NCBI GenBank assembly: GCA_902770045.1
Contig: CACXRO010000003.1
Location: 1-53,566, forward strand
Direction: 5' to 3'
DNA length: 53,566 nt
Source of the DNA: an uncultured bacterium
Lineage (GTDB): Bacteria > Verrucomicrobiota > Kiritimatiellia > RFP12 > UBA1067
Made by a program: the position numbers and the translations under genes
The notes under the pieces: model-generated
Database searches by the model: none
What the model was told of the DNA's origin: nothing
The model's input: only the letters and a program-made list of their open reading frames with translations
In this document: piece by piece, positions 9,930 to 17,797 of the stretch
Layout: each line of letters starts with the position of its first letter
How positions within the stretch are numbered: the stretch's first letter is position 1

Positions 9930-11809
9930 TTGCCTCTCCCCTGGACGCTCTCGGCGTGTTTCTTCCTGATGTCTGGATCGAGCGAAGCCTGGCAATTGTA
10001 GTCCTGGCGCGGGTGCTTCTTGCCATCGCCAACGCCCTTCGTCATGAGCTCCTTCAGCTCGTCCAAGTGTGTCGTGTAGACGTCACGCGGATTGCACCCG
10101 TGCTTCTTGCAGACGCTCGCCGCCATGCCAACGACCTCGCCCATCATGCCGTGGGTGCGCATTAGCCGCGTCGTGCCGAGCGCAATGTGGGTGACGGAGA
10201 TGTCGCGTCCGGCCATGAAGAGGTTGGGGACGTTGCGCGAGTAGAGGCAGCGGTACGGGATCGGATAGGGCCAGATTACCTCGTTGAGCGAGTTGGCCTG
10301 GTACGGCTCGCCCTCGAACTTCGACTCGCGCGCGGCCTTCGGGAGATGGAGGTCGATCGTCCACGTCGTCACGCAGGTGCCGTCTGGCTGGATGTCGCGG
10401 TTTCTGAGGTGGTTCTGGTCAAGGATGAAGTCGCCCATGAGCCGGCGAGACTCGCGGCGGCCAGCGTTGTACGCGACCCACTTGAGCTCCTTGTCCGCAA
10501 ACTCCGCCTTCTTGGAATAGCCGTTCTTGACGAACGCCCAGTTCGAGAACGCGACGAGAAGTCCGTAGTCGCGGATGTACTCGCCTTCCGCGATCTGGTC
10601 GCGGCCAAGCCCCGCCTCCCACCACCAGTCGCCCTTGAGGTGCGGCGAGCAGTTCGCCTCGTTGAAGCCCTTCAACATCCACGGCCGCGTCGGAAACGCC
10701 GCGTCACCGTCGGCCTCCCCCGCATACCACTGGACCGACGCGCCCATCGTGACCATGTCCGCCTTCTCCGGCGCGTCCGGCTCGTTCGTCTCGGCCTTCG
10801 CCTCGCGTCCCATGCGGAAGTCTGCGCCGGCGAGGTAGCCGACAGTCCCGTCGCCAGTGCAGTCGACGAACCAGCTTCCATTGAAGTGATATACATCTCC
10901 ATTACGCGTGCCCTTCGCGACGACCGAGGTAATACGCCCTTCGCTATTCGTAACTACTCCGTTGACATGCCGGCCAAGAAAGAGATCAAGACCCTTGGTC
11001 GCCTTGACGACTTGAAGCTTGAGGTCGTCTTCGTAGACGGACGCATCGCGCGCGTTACCGCCTGACTTCGGACCGATTTCCGCAACTACGTCGCCCAGCC
11101 GCGGATAGGGAGGAAGGTTCGCGTATGCACCGAGGTGTACGCGCACTTCTGACGAGTTGTTGCCGCCGAGAACGGGGCGATCGTGGACGAGCGCGGTCTT
11201 GAGTCCAAGCCGCGCCGACGAAACCGCCGCGCAGATTCCAGCGATTCCTCCGCCGACAACAACGACATCGTAAAAGAATACGGGCGTCGACATAGGGGGG
11301 AGCAGCAGATGCCGAGGGCCGTTCAAGGTAGCACAGGGGTCGACCTCAGTCGTGAAGGCGATTGCGTCAACGCGTCCGTCGAATCCGTCGAGGTCGTGCA
11401 GGGCGAGCGTGTTCAAGCCGTCCTTGAGTGTCACGTTCCCGGCCTTGACCCACAGCCATTCGCCCTTCCCCTGACAGCCGAGCAGATTCGGCAGCTTCTC
11501 GCCGTTGACGACGAGGTTGAAGGTGCCGGCGCCAGCGCCATCGTGCCATGGCGCGGTCCAGTACTTGGTACGCACCCAGACGCCGTACTTGCCGCCCGTC
11601 GCCTTGAACGTCTTCTTCGCGTCGGCGACCGGCTTGCCCATGCCGTGGGCGAGCAGATACGGCGAACCCATCTGGTCCATGAACTGGGTGTCGTTGACCC
11701 AGCCGCCCCAGTCGTTGAACGACTCGGCTTCGATAAACACCGTCTCCGCCTGCGCGCAAAGCGCGAGGGACATGGCCGCGAGCATCAGCGTCGTAGAGTG
11801 CCTTGCCAT
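9926..11809 (-). CDS. Secreted FAD-dependent oxidoreductase with N-terminal carbohydrate-binding-like domain
   Basis: 627 residues. A Sec signal peptide (ends LALCAQA) is followed by a domain of about 130 residues starting ETVFIEAESFNDWGGW, a beta-sandwich style often seen in secreted carbohydrate-active proteins of Planctomycetes and Verrucomicrobia. The Rossmann FAD site VVVVGGGIAGICAAVSSARLG begins about residue 183, with VLGGNNSSEVRVHLG and FVDCTGDGTVGYLAGADFRMG later. These match the FAD-dependent oxidoreductase family PF12831. Substrate unknown; the context suggests sugar or polysaccharide processing outside the cytoplasm. It starts 10 nt after the argH stop and overlaps ispA, so it is in the same transcript. 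Export of a folded FAD enzyme by a Sec-type signal is somewhat odd; no twin arginine is seen. Confidence 0.8.
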   Translation of the reverse strand: MARHSTTLMLAAMSLALCAQAETVFIEAESFNDWGGWVNDTQFMDQMGSPYLLAHGMGKPVADAKKTFKATGGKYGVWVRTKYWTAPWHDGAGAGTFNLVVNGEKLPNLLGCQGKGEWLWVKAGNVTLKDGLNTLALHDLDGFDGRVDAIAFTTEVDPCATLNGPRHLLLPPMSTPVFFYDVVVVGGGIAGICAAVSSARLGLKTALVHDRPVLGGNNSSEVRVHLGAYANLPPYPRLGDVVAEIGPKSGGNARDASVYEDDLKLQVVKATKGLDLFLGRHVNGVVTNSEGRITSVVAKGTRNGDVYHFNGSWFVDCTGDGTVGYLAGADFRMGREAKAETNEPDAPEKADMVTMGASVQWYAGEADGDAAFPTRPWMLKGFNEANCSPHLKGDWWWEAGLGRDQIAEGEYIRDYGLLVAFSNWAFVKNGYSKKAEFADKELKWVAYNAGRRESRRLMGDFILDQNHLRNRDIQPDGTCVTTWTIDLHLPKAARESKFEGEPYQANSLNEVIWPYPIPYRCLYSRNVPNLFMAGRDISVTHIALGTTRLMRTHGMMGEVVGMAASVCKKHGCNPRDVYTTHLDELKELMTKGVGDGKKHPRQDYNCQASLDPDIRKKHAESVQGRGK

Positions 11810-11819
11810 CGCTGCGACT

Positions 11820-13220
11820 TTACTTCATCAGCGCGCGGCGGCGCTTTTCGAGCGCGGCGGCGCGCGATTCGGCGGACTTGCGCACGGACGCGATGCGCTG
11901 GCGGTAGAGGTTGCGGTCGATGCCGAGGCAGGTGCCTTCGTGGCGCTTGGCCTTTACCGCCGCGTCGCAGTCCTCTGCGCCAAGCAGCTCGAGGTGGTCG
12001 CGTACATCGTGGTAGGCGTCGCGCCAGGGCGTGCCGGCGGCGACCTTGCGGAGCGCGACGTCGGTCGCGAACACGCCGGGGGTGAAGGCGGCGCGGCAGG
12101 CGGCCGCGTCCACTTCGACGCCGGCGACGAGCTTCGCAAGGATCCTGAGCGTGGTGCGCGTCGTCGAGAGCCCCTTCATGTAGAGGAGCTTCGCGTCCTG
12201 CAAGTCGCGGTTGTAGCCGCCCGGCATCGCGTGGAGGAGCGAAAGCGCCGCGGTGGCGAGGCCGATCACCTGGGCGGTCTTGCCGCGGACGAGCTCCAGC
12301 ACGTCGGGGTTGTACTTCTGGGGCATGATCGAAGAGCCGGTGCAGTAGGCGCGCGGCAGGCGGAAGTAGGCGAACTCCGGCATCGAGAAGAGGATCAGGT
12401 CTTCGGCGAGGCGCGAGAGGACGCACATCAGCTGAGCGAGCGCGGAGAGGAGCGACGCCTCGCATTCGCCGCGGGCCATCGAGGCGCCGAAGCAGTTGTG
12501 GAGCGTGCGCGAGAAGCCGAGGAGCGCGGTGGTGCGGGCGCGGTCGAGCGGCAGCGGCACGCCGTAGCCGGCGGCGGAGCCGAGCGGGTTGAGGTCCGCC
12601 AGGCGGTATGCGGCCTCGAGGTTCTCGATCTGGTCGAGCACCATCTCGGCGTGGCCTGTCGCCCACATCTCCACCGTGGACGGCATCGCCGGCTGCAGGT
12701 GAGTGCGTCCGACGAGCGGCACCGCGCCAACGGCGAAGCCCAGCTGCGCGAGCGCGGCGGCGAGGTCGGCCACCTCGCGCTCGACGGCGAGGATCTCGCT
12801 CTTCATGTGCAGGCGCACGTCGACCGCGACCTGGTCGTTGCGGGAGCGGCCGGTGTGGATCTTCTTGCCGAGGTCGCCGAGCCGCTCGGTGAGCATGCGC
12901 TCGACGGCCATGTGGACGTCCTGGTCGTCCTCGCGGATGGTGAACTTGCCCGCTTCGGAAAGCTTCACCACCTTGGCGAGCTCGCGCCGCACCTTGGCGG
13001 CCTCGGCCTTGGTCACCACCGGACGGCGCAGGCCCTTCATTTCGCTGAGCATCGTCACGTGCGCGGCGGTGCCCATGCAGTCCCACTTCGCGAGCTCGAG
13101 GTCGAGCACCGGGTCCTCGCCCACGGTGTAGGTGAGCACGTCGGGGTCGACCGTCCGGTCGGTGACGGTACACTTCGCGCCGCGTCCAGCGGCATTGGCC
13201 TTGTTCTTGTCAGTTTTCAT
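11820..13220 (-). CDS. argH: Argininosuccinate lyase
   Basis: 466 residues, normal for ArgH, the last enzyme of arginine synthesis (argininosuccinate to arginine and fumarate). Diagnostic pieces: IHTGRSRNDQVAVDVRL near residue 140, VGRTHLQPAMPS (about 200), and the fumarase/lyase signature GSSIMPQKYNPD, where the usual KKN reads KYN while the Ser-Ser, Met-Pro, Lys and Asn positions remain. Start ATG at 13220 has a weak AAGG upstream and the promoter -10 at 13253-13258 leaves about 26 nt of leader. It is first in the argH-FAD oxidoreductase-ispA-hybrid kinase transcript. No argG or argF is present here. Confidence 0.92.
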   Translation of the reverse strand: MKTDKNKANAAGRGAKCTVTDRTVDPDVLTYTVGEDPVLDLELAKWDCMGTAAHVTMLSEMKGLRRPVVTKAEAAKVRRELAKVVKLSEAGKFTIREDDQDVHMAVERMLTERLGDLGKKIHTGRSRNDQVAVDVRLHMKSEILAVEREVADLAAALAQLGFAVGAVPLVGRTHLQPAMPSTVEMWATGHAEMVLDQIENLEAAYRLADLNPLGSAAGYGVPLPLDRARTTALLGFSRTLHNCFGASMARGECEASLLSALAQLMCVLSRLAEDLILFSMPEFAYFRLPRAYCTGSSIMPQKYNPDVLELVRGKTAQVIGLATAALSLLHAMPGGYNRDLQDAKLLYMKGLSTTRTTLRILAKLVAGVEVDAAACRAAFTPGVFATDVALRKVAAGTPWRDAYHDVRDHLELLGAEDCDAAVKAKRHEGTCLGIDRNLYRQRIASVRKSAESRAAALEKRRRALMK

Positions 13221-13252
13221 TTCGCAGCCTTTTCGCCTGAAAAGTTTTATGT

Positions 13253-13264
13253 ATTATACCAAAA
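13253..13264 (-). promoter_or_regulatory. Extended -10 promoter of argH
   Basis: On the minus strand TTTTGGTATAAT, hexamer at 13253-13258, 32 nt before the argH ATG. The neighbouring upstream sequence (CGCGAA before TTTTGG) is shared with the tRNA promoter at 14005-14016. Confidence 0.7.
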
Positions 13265-13278
13265 TTCGCGGTTCGCTG

Positions 13279-13326
13279 TTTCTAGGTTTCTAGGCTTCTA
13301 GGTTTCTAGGTTGCTAGGCTCCTAAG
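13279..13326. repeat. Octanucleotide array (TTTCTAGG), downstream of the broken four-helix gene
   Basis: Six near-exact 8-bp units related to TTTCTAGG, from 13279 into the stop codon of the pseudogene at 13322. The array abuts the argH promoter region. A second array of the same family lies on the other side of the pseudogene (13845-13892). Confidence 0.9.
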
Positions 13327-13833
13327 GCTCAAGCCCGGCTGCCTTCAGCTTCGCCTTAAGCCGCTCCACCTCGGCCTTTAGCGCCGCGATTTCCTCGTTT
13401 TGCGTCTGACGGCGCCCAAGGCGCTCCGCGGTCATCCGCTCGCGGATTCCGCCGTTTTCAGTGAAATCCTTCTCTTTCTTTTCCAGCGTCGTAGTCAGCA
13501 TCTTGTCTACCATGTGGCAGAGCGTCACAGCGCAGTTCGCGACTTCCTCGTCGCTCCACTTTTCAAAGTGCGGCTCGTAGTCGACAAGGTCGTTGTGGCT
13601 GCGGCAAAAACCCAGAAGCGCGTCGTAGCGCGGATGCCCGGCCTCCCAGCGGACGAGCGAATGCGCCGTCAAGTAGTCGAGGTAGTCGCGGCCTGAACCA
13701 TCTGATCTACGGTGCGGTCGCCGAATTTCGGCAGGAAACGGCGGCAGAACACGACGGTCATCTGGTAAAGCACTACCGTCTTGCGGTAGTAGTAGAGATC
13801 TTCCCACTTGGTCTGGTTCTTCAATATCGCCAT
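13322..13833 (-). pseudogene. Four-helix-bundle (S23/IVP-like, suffix-domain type) protein, broken by an internal deletion
   Basis: From the ATG at 13833 the frame reads MAILKNQTKWEDLYYYRKTV through RTVDQMVQAA and then runs into ATTSTT and a stop near 13686. In another frame the product resumes as RDYLDYLTAHSLVRWEAGHP and continues to a Lys/Glu-rich coiled-coil tail (EEIAALKAEVERLKAKLKAAG). In the four-helix-bundle family I remember (23S rRNA intervening-sequence proteins, PF05635, and suffix-domain relatives), roughly 30-40 residues beginning RSGKQNIVEG separate these two blocks. That piece is absent here, so a frame-shifting deletion of roughly 100 bp at about 13690 explains the break. Octanucleotide arrays flank it on both sides. 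The extent of the missing part is from memory of the family, not from an alignment. Confidence 0.75.
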
Positions 13834-13844
13834 TCCGCCGATTC

Positions 13845-13892
13845 TTTCTAGCTGCCTAGGTTTCTAGATTTCTAGGATTCTAGAATTCTAGG
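13845..13892. repeat. Octanucleotide array (TTTCTAGR), upstream of the broken four-helix gene
   Basis: Six 8-bp units (TTTCTAGC, TGCCTAGG, TTTCTAGA, TTTCTAGG, ATTCTAGA, ATTCTAGG) followed by GTTCAAAA. It lies 11 bases upstream of the pseudogene ATG and just downstream of the tRNA. Confidence 0.9.
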
Positions 13893-13913
13893 GTTCAAAA
13901 TATTTTCAAGGGG

Positions 13914-13990
13914 TGGTGGGGCTGCCGGGAATCGAACCCGGAACCTACGGTTTAGGAAACCGTCGCTCTGTCCAGTTGAGCTACAACCCC
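13914..13990 (-). tRNA. tRNA-Arg (anticodon CCT)
   Basis: The minus strand folds as a full cloverleaf: acceptor GGGGTTG with CAGCCCC, D-arm GCTC/GAGC, anticodon arm ACGGT/ACCGT around loop TTCCTAA (anticodon CCT), a short variable loop, T-arm CCGGG/CCCGG around TTCGATT, discriminator A and an encoded CCA (13914-13916). It decodes AGG. A promoter of the local consensus lies at 14005-14016. Confidence 0.97.
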
Positions 13991-14004
13991 GTCTACAGGT
14001 GTGT

Positions 14005-14016
14005 ATTATACCAAAA
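14005..14016 (-). promoter_or_regulatory. Extended -10 promoter of tRNA-Arg
   Basis: Minus-strand TTTTGGTATAAT, hexamer at 14005-14010, 15 bp before the mature tRNA 5' end. It shows that the TTTTGGTATAAT element serves stable RNA as well as mRNA. Confidence 0.7.
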
Positions 14017-14039
14017 TTCGCGGTTCGTGGTTCGCGGGA

Positions 14040-14459
14040 CTAAAGTTCGGCAAGGCCGCGGACGCGGAGGTTGCGCAGGGCGCGGCGGCGGGCAAGCGAA
14101 GCGGCGGGGGAGTCGACCGAAGCAAGCAGGCGGGCGTTCTGGCGGGTGAGGAAGTCGGTCTGCCAGCTGCCGTCGGCGTTCTGGGTGCGGAGGATCTCCG
14201 CCACCGCCGCCGCGTCGCCGACGCTGGCGAGCCGGAACGCGCTCGGGTGGTGCGCCGCCGGCGACTGGCCCCGCCAGAGCGAGGCGACGATGCCGCAGGC
14301 CGCTACCGCCACCAGCGCGGCGGCGGCGAGCGCGCCGCAGTGCGGGCGGCGGCGCACGGCAAAAGCCGGAGCGGGCGCAAAGCACGACTTCATCCGCACC
14401 ACCATCTCGCGATGGGCGCCGTCCAGCGTGGACAAGGTCTCCTCAAGATCCTTCGTCAT
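14040..14459 (-). CDS. Probable anti-sigma factor with one membrane segment
   Basis: 139 residues. The cytosolic N-terminal part (about 1-40) is followed by one transmembrane helix (LAAAALVAVAACGIVASLW) and an extracytoplasmic part that includes RTQNADGSWQTDFLTRQN, reminiscent of a prenyltransferase-like/squalene-cyclase repeat end. It starts 17 bp inside the end of the ECF sigma gene, the standard position of a cognate anti-sigma factor. No zinc-finger HxxxCxxC signature is visible, so assignment rests on context, size and topology. It closes the eight-gene chain from 20991. Confidence 0.6.
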   Translation of the reverse strand: MTKDLEETLSTLDGAHREMVVRMKSCFAPAPAFAVRRRPHCGALAAAALVAVAACGIVASLWRGQSPAAHHPSAFRLASVGDAAAVAEILRTQNADGSWQTDFLTRQNARLLASVDSPAASLARRRALRNLRVRGLAEL

Positions 14460-14931
14460 CGAATATCTCCTTAAGCTTCTTCAGTGCGTTTGACATCCTC
14501 GACTTCACCGTTCCGACCGGGATCGAGAGGATTTCCGCGACTTCCGCGTAGGGGAGGTCCTGAAACACCCCCAGCTCAATCACCTCGCGGAGCGGCTCCG
14601 AAAGCCTCGACACCGCCCAGCGCACGTCCTCCTTCACCCCCGGCGACGGAGGCTCCACGGTCTCCGGCCGCTCCCGGCCCCAGCTCTCTTCGCGGCTCTC
14701 GCGGCGTGTCCTCCGGCGCAGGGCGTCGATCCACACCTGCCGCGCGATCATGAAGAGGAAGGTGGAGAGCTTCGCCGTCGGACGGTACCGGTCGCGGTAT
14801 TCCCAGAGCCGGATGTACGTCTCCTGGACGAGGTCCTCGCCTTCACCGTATGAAACGCCCTGGCGCCAGAAAAAGTTCAGTAGATTCTGCTCGAGCTTCC
14901 TGGCCTCGAGCAGCAGATCGTCACCCGACAT
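14443..14931 (-). CDS. ECF-type RNA polymerase sigma factor
   Basis: 162 residues from the ATG at 14931 (MSGDDLLLEARK), chosen over the longer open frame because upstream sequence belongs to the cvpA-like gene. Region 2 is seen in EDLVQETYIRLWEYRDRY and LSTFLFMIARQVWIDALRRR; region 4 in LREVIELGVFQDLPYAEVAEILSIPVGTVKSRMSNALKKL, a typical helix-turn-helix for -35 recognition. The linker is acidic and Pro-rich. The start lies 11 nt within the upstream gene and the 3' end overlaps the anti-sigma gene. It would direct polymerase to an envelope or stress regulon. Its target promoter is unknown; the TTTTGGTATAAT sites look like housekeeping promoters instead. Confidence 0.9.
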   Translation of the reverse strand: MSGDDLLLEARKLEQNLLNFFWRQGVSYGEGEDLVQETYIRLWEYRDRYRPTAKLSTFLFMIARQVWIDALRRRTRRESREESWGRERPETVEPPSPGVKEDVRWAVSRLSEPLREVIELGVFQDLPYAEVAEILSIPVGTVKSRMSNALKKLKEIFDDEGS

Positions 14932-15325
14932 ACCTGGCGAACTCCGAGGCGAGGAAAGAATATTCAAGGTAGAGACCAGAAAACGCCCAGCCCGCCAGCA
15001 ACAACGCAACGACCACAAGACCAGTCAGGAAGCCGAAAATGGCGTCCGCCGGCTGCGCCAGGAGCCCGTTCACGAACCGGCGCACCAGCGCGCGGACGAT
15101 TCCGAAGGCGACGAGCAGCGCCACCAGCACCGCGAGGCCGCGCGCCCACAGCTGCTCGAACCACGGCTCGGAGACGCGCCAGCCGAAGCTGCCGACGACG
15201 CCGGCGGCGGCTGTCGCGAGGCAGAATGCGAGCATCCCCGAGAACCCGCGGAAAAGCCCCAGCACCGCCGAGACGACCGCGAGTCCGGCAATGACGTAGT
15301 CGGCGGGCTGGAATGCCTCGATCAT
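14921..15325 (-). CDS. CvpA-family membrane protein
   Basis: 134 residues from the ATG at 15325 (overlapping the TPR gene stop as ATGA). Four hydrophobic stretches are visible (DYVIAGLAVVSAVLGLF, MLAFCLATAAAGVVGSF, LAVLVALLVAFGIVRALV, FLTGLVVVALLLAGWAF). The start pattern, with an Asp in the first helix and FRGFSG after it, fits CvpA/colicin V production proteins, small inner-membrane proteins linked to envelope homeostasis. It sits between a TPR lipoprotein and an ECF sigma factor. Family assignment is by topology and the FRG turn only; somewhat short for CvpA (about 160). Confidence 0.7.
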   Translation of the reverse strand: MIEAFQPADYVIAGLAVVSAVLGLFRGFSGMLAFCLATAAAGVVGSFGWRVSEPWFEQLWARGLAVLVALLVAFGIVRALVRRFVNGLLAQPADAIFGFLTGLVVVALLLAGWAFSGLYLEYSFLASEFARYVG

Positions 15326-16473
15326 TTCTTCTTGATCGGCTTGATCGACTCGCGGTACTTCTGGTAGGCGGCGGCGATCTTCTGGCTGCCGCCGGTCTTC
15401 TGGAGCGAACGGATGAGACCGTCGATGGCGTCGATGTTGGACGGCGTGGCCGCCACCGCGCGGGAGTAGATCTCGGCCGCCTCGCCGTAGCGGCCGAGGT
15501 CGTAGGCGAGCTTGCCGGCCTTGAGGAAGACCGGCGTCTTGCCGGGACTGAGCTGGCAGACGGTGCGGTAGCACTCGAAGGCACGGGTCCGGCCGGCGTT
15601 CGACGTGTCTGTCTTCTCGATCGCGCGGGCGAGGCCGAGCGCGGCGTTCACGGAGAGCGCATCGAGTTCGTGCGCCTCCTTGTACTTCGCCGCGGCGGTC
15701 TTCCAGTTGCCCTTCTTCTCCGCCTCCTCGGCCTTGGAGAGCGCGGCTGCGCACGCAGCGCTGTTCCGCCGCGAGGCGCCGGGGCGGTCGGCCTCTGCGC
15801 GGCGGATGGAGTCGCTGAGGCCGGGGATGATGGTGCGCAGCACCTTCTGCACCCGCGGCGACGCGGCGACATCGAGCCGGACGTAGACGTTGAACTGCTC
15901 GAGCGCGGCGTCGAGGTAGCCGAATGCGTCGCGGTAGAGGAGCCCGAGATGATACCAGGCGGCGGCGTTGCGGCGGTCGAGCCGGATCGCGCGGAGGAAG
16001 GCGATCCGGGCGAGGTCGCGCTCGTCGCAGGTGAGGTGGACGATGCCGAGACCGGTCATCGCCTGGGACTGCAGCGAGGCCGACGCGTCCTTCGCGGCGG
16101 CAACCTCGCCGAAGAGCTTCGCGGCCTTGGCGTAGTCCTTGAGGTGCCACGCGATCTGGGCGGCGAGCGTCTTCACGTCGGTGTCGCCGGGGCCGGCGAG
16201 CGCCTCCGCCGCCGCTACGGCCTTCCTTGCCTCCTCCAGCTCGCCGAGGTCGAGCTGGGCGCGGGCGAGGCAGACGAGCGCGTCGATGCGGTCCGGCGCG
16301 AGCTTGAGGCTCTTCTCGAAGAGCTTTACCGCCTTCTTGATCTCCTGCGCCTCGTACGCGGCGCGGCCGGCGTCGAGCTCTGCGCGCCCGTCGTCGGGTT
16401 CGCAGCCGGTGATGATCGCGGCGACCGATGCGGCCGCGGCGAACCTAAGCGCGGATGAGAGCGAGATATTCAT
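15322..16473 (-). CDS. TPR-repeat lipoprotein
   Basis: 383 residues. The N-terminus MNISLSSALRFAAAAS ends in the lipobox IITGC (Cys about 24), predicting a lipoprotein. The mature chain is almost all helical with TPR-like repeats, for example AYEAQEIKKAVKLFEKSLKLAPDRIDALVCLARAQ, DLARIAFLRAIRLDRRNAAAWYHLGLLY, and KLAYDLGRYGEAAEIYSRAVAATP near the C-terminus, with a Lys-rich tail (IKPIKKK). It probably scaffolds envelope proteins on the periplasmic face. The start overlaps the phosphomannomutase 3' end by 29 bp, the longest overlap in the chain, but a later start would lose the signal peptide. Confidence 0.8.
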   Translation of the reverse strand: MNISLSSALRFAAAASVAAIITGCEPDDGRAELDAGRAAYEAQEIKKAVKLFEKSLKLAPDRIDALVCLARAQLDLGELEEARKAVAAAEALAGPGDTDVKTLAAQIAWHLKDYAKAAKLFGEVAAAKDASASLQSQAMTGLGIVHLTCDERDLARIAFLRAIRLDRRNAAAWYHLGLLYRDAFGYLDAALEQFNVYVRLDVAASPRVQKVLRTIIPGLSDSIRRAEADRPGASRRNSAACAAALSKAEEAEKKGNWKTAAAKYKEAHELDALSVNAALGLARAIEKTDTSNAGRTRAFECYRTVCQLSPGKTPVFLKAGKLAYDLGRYGEAAEIYSRAVAATPSNIDAIDGLIRSLQKTGGSQKIAAAYQKYRESIKPIKKK

Positions 16474-17797
16474 CGCGTTTCGCCTCCATGATTGACTTGT
16501 CCTTGCCTTCGAGATTTAGCCGGACGAGCGGCTCGGTGTTGCTCATCCTGACGTTCGCCCAGTAGCCTTCGGTCTCCCAGGCGTCGACGCTGACGCCGTC
16601 GAGCTCGAACACGCGGGCCTTGCCGGCAAAGCGGCTGCGGATGCGCTCGAGCACCTCGGCGGGCGGGATGGTGGTGCGGGTGTTGATCTCGCCCGACTGC
16701 GCGTACTTGCGCAGGGGCGCGACAAGCTCGCTCAGGGGCCTGTCCGCCGCGCTCACGATGTTCGCGAGCGCGAAGGTCGCCATCGAGCTCGACTCGGCGG
16801 TGGAGTTCGCCTTGAAGTAGTAGTGGCCCGAGAGCTCGCCGGCGAAGATGGCGTCGTTCTCGCGCATCTGCGCCTTGATGAACGAGTGTCCGACGCGGCT
16901 CATCACCGGCTTGCCGCCGGCGGCGAGGATCGTCTCCTCGCAGACCTTGGAGGAACGGAGGTCGTAGAGGCAGGCTGCGCCGGGGTTGGCGGCGAGCAGG
17001 TCCTTGGCGACGAGCGCGGTCACGAAGTCCATCGGGATCACGTCGCCCTTCTCGTCGATGAAGCCGGCGCGGTCGGCGTCGCCGTCGAAGGCCACCCCGA
17101 AGGCGTACTTGCCGGGGTTGGCGCGGACGAGCGCCTGCAGATCGGCGAGCGTCTCGACATGGAGCGGGTTCGCGTCGTGGTTGGGGAAGTCGCCGTCGTA
17201 ATCGCCGAAGAGCGAGTCGTAGCTGAGGTCGGAGTCCGCGAACGCGGCGGACTCGGCGATGCCCATGCCGTTGGCGAAGTCCATCGCCACCGTCAGCGGA
17301 CGGGCGAGGTGGGCGAACTCGCGCACGTGCGCGGCATAGGCCTTGGAGACGTCGGCCTTCTCGATCGAGCCGCGGCCGGACGGCGGCTCGTGGGCGTCGA
17401 TCTCGCCGACGATGCGCTCGATGTCCTTCAGGCCCGTCGCGCCGGAGATCGGCACCGCCGCCGCGCGGCAGAGCTTGCAGCCGTTCCACTCCTTGGTGTT
17501 GTGCGAGGCGGTGATCATCGCCGAGCCGTCGGCCCCGAGCGAGGCGTTGGCGAAGTAGCTCATCGGCGTCGAGGCGAGGCCGATGTCGACCACGTTCACG
17601 CCCTCGTCGACGAGACCCTGCGAGAACGCCTCGAAGAGCGCGTCGGAGGACTTGCGGCAGTCCCTCGCCACCACCACCTTCGATCCGCCGCCGAAGCCGC
17701 AGAACCGCGCGTATGCCCGCGCGATGCGGTAGAAGTCGCGGTCGAACAGCTCCTTGCCGTATACGCCGCGGATGTCGTATGCCTTGAATATGCTCAT
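16445..17797 (-). CDS. manB: Phosphomannomutase/phosphoglucomutase
   Basis: 450 residues, the normal size of the bacterial PMM/PGM (ManB/AlgC) family, which interconverts hexose 1- and 6-phosphates for sugar nucleotide and polysaccharide synthesis. It starts MSIFKAYDIRGVYGKEL. The phospho-Ser loop is TASHNTKEWNG (Ser about 98), the metal loop is DGDADR (about residue 240), the sugar-binding loop is GELSGHYYF, and the phosphate-binding C-terminal motif is RMSNTEPLVRLNLEG. All key residues look present. It overlaps a Sel1-like membrane protein upstream and the TPR lipoprotein downstream. Substrate preference (mannose or glucose) cannot be decided by eye. Confidence 0.9.
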   Translation of the reverse strand: MSIFKAYDIRGVYGKELFDRDFYRIARAYARFCGFGGGSKVVVARDCRKSSDALFEAFSQGLVDEGVNVVDIGLASTPMSYFANASLGADGSAMITASHNTKEWNGCKLCRAAAVPISGATGLKDIERIVGEIDAHEPPSGRGSIEKADVSKAYAAHVREFAHLARPLTVAMDFANGMGIAESAAFADSDLSYDSLFGDYDGDFPNHDANPLHVETLADLQALVRANPGKYAFGVAFDGDADRAGFIDEKGDVIPMDFVTALVAKDLLAANPGAACLYDLRSSKVCEETILAAGGKPVMSRVGHSFIKAQMRENDAIFAGELSGHYYFKANSTAESSSMATFALANIVSAADRPLSELVAPLRKYAQSGEINTRTTIPPAEVLERIRSRFAGKARVFELDGVSVDAWETEGYWANVRMSNTEPLVRLNLEGKDKSIMEAKRDEYLALIRA

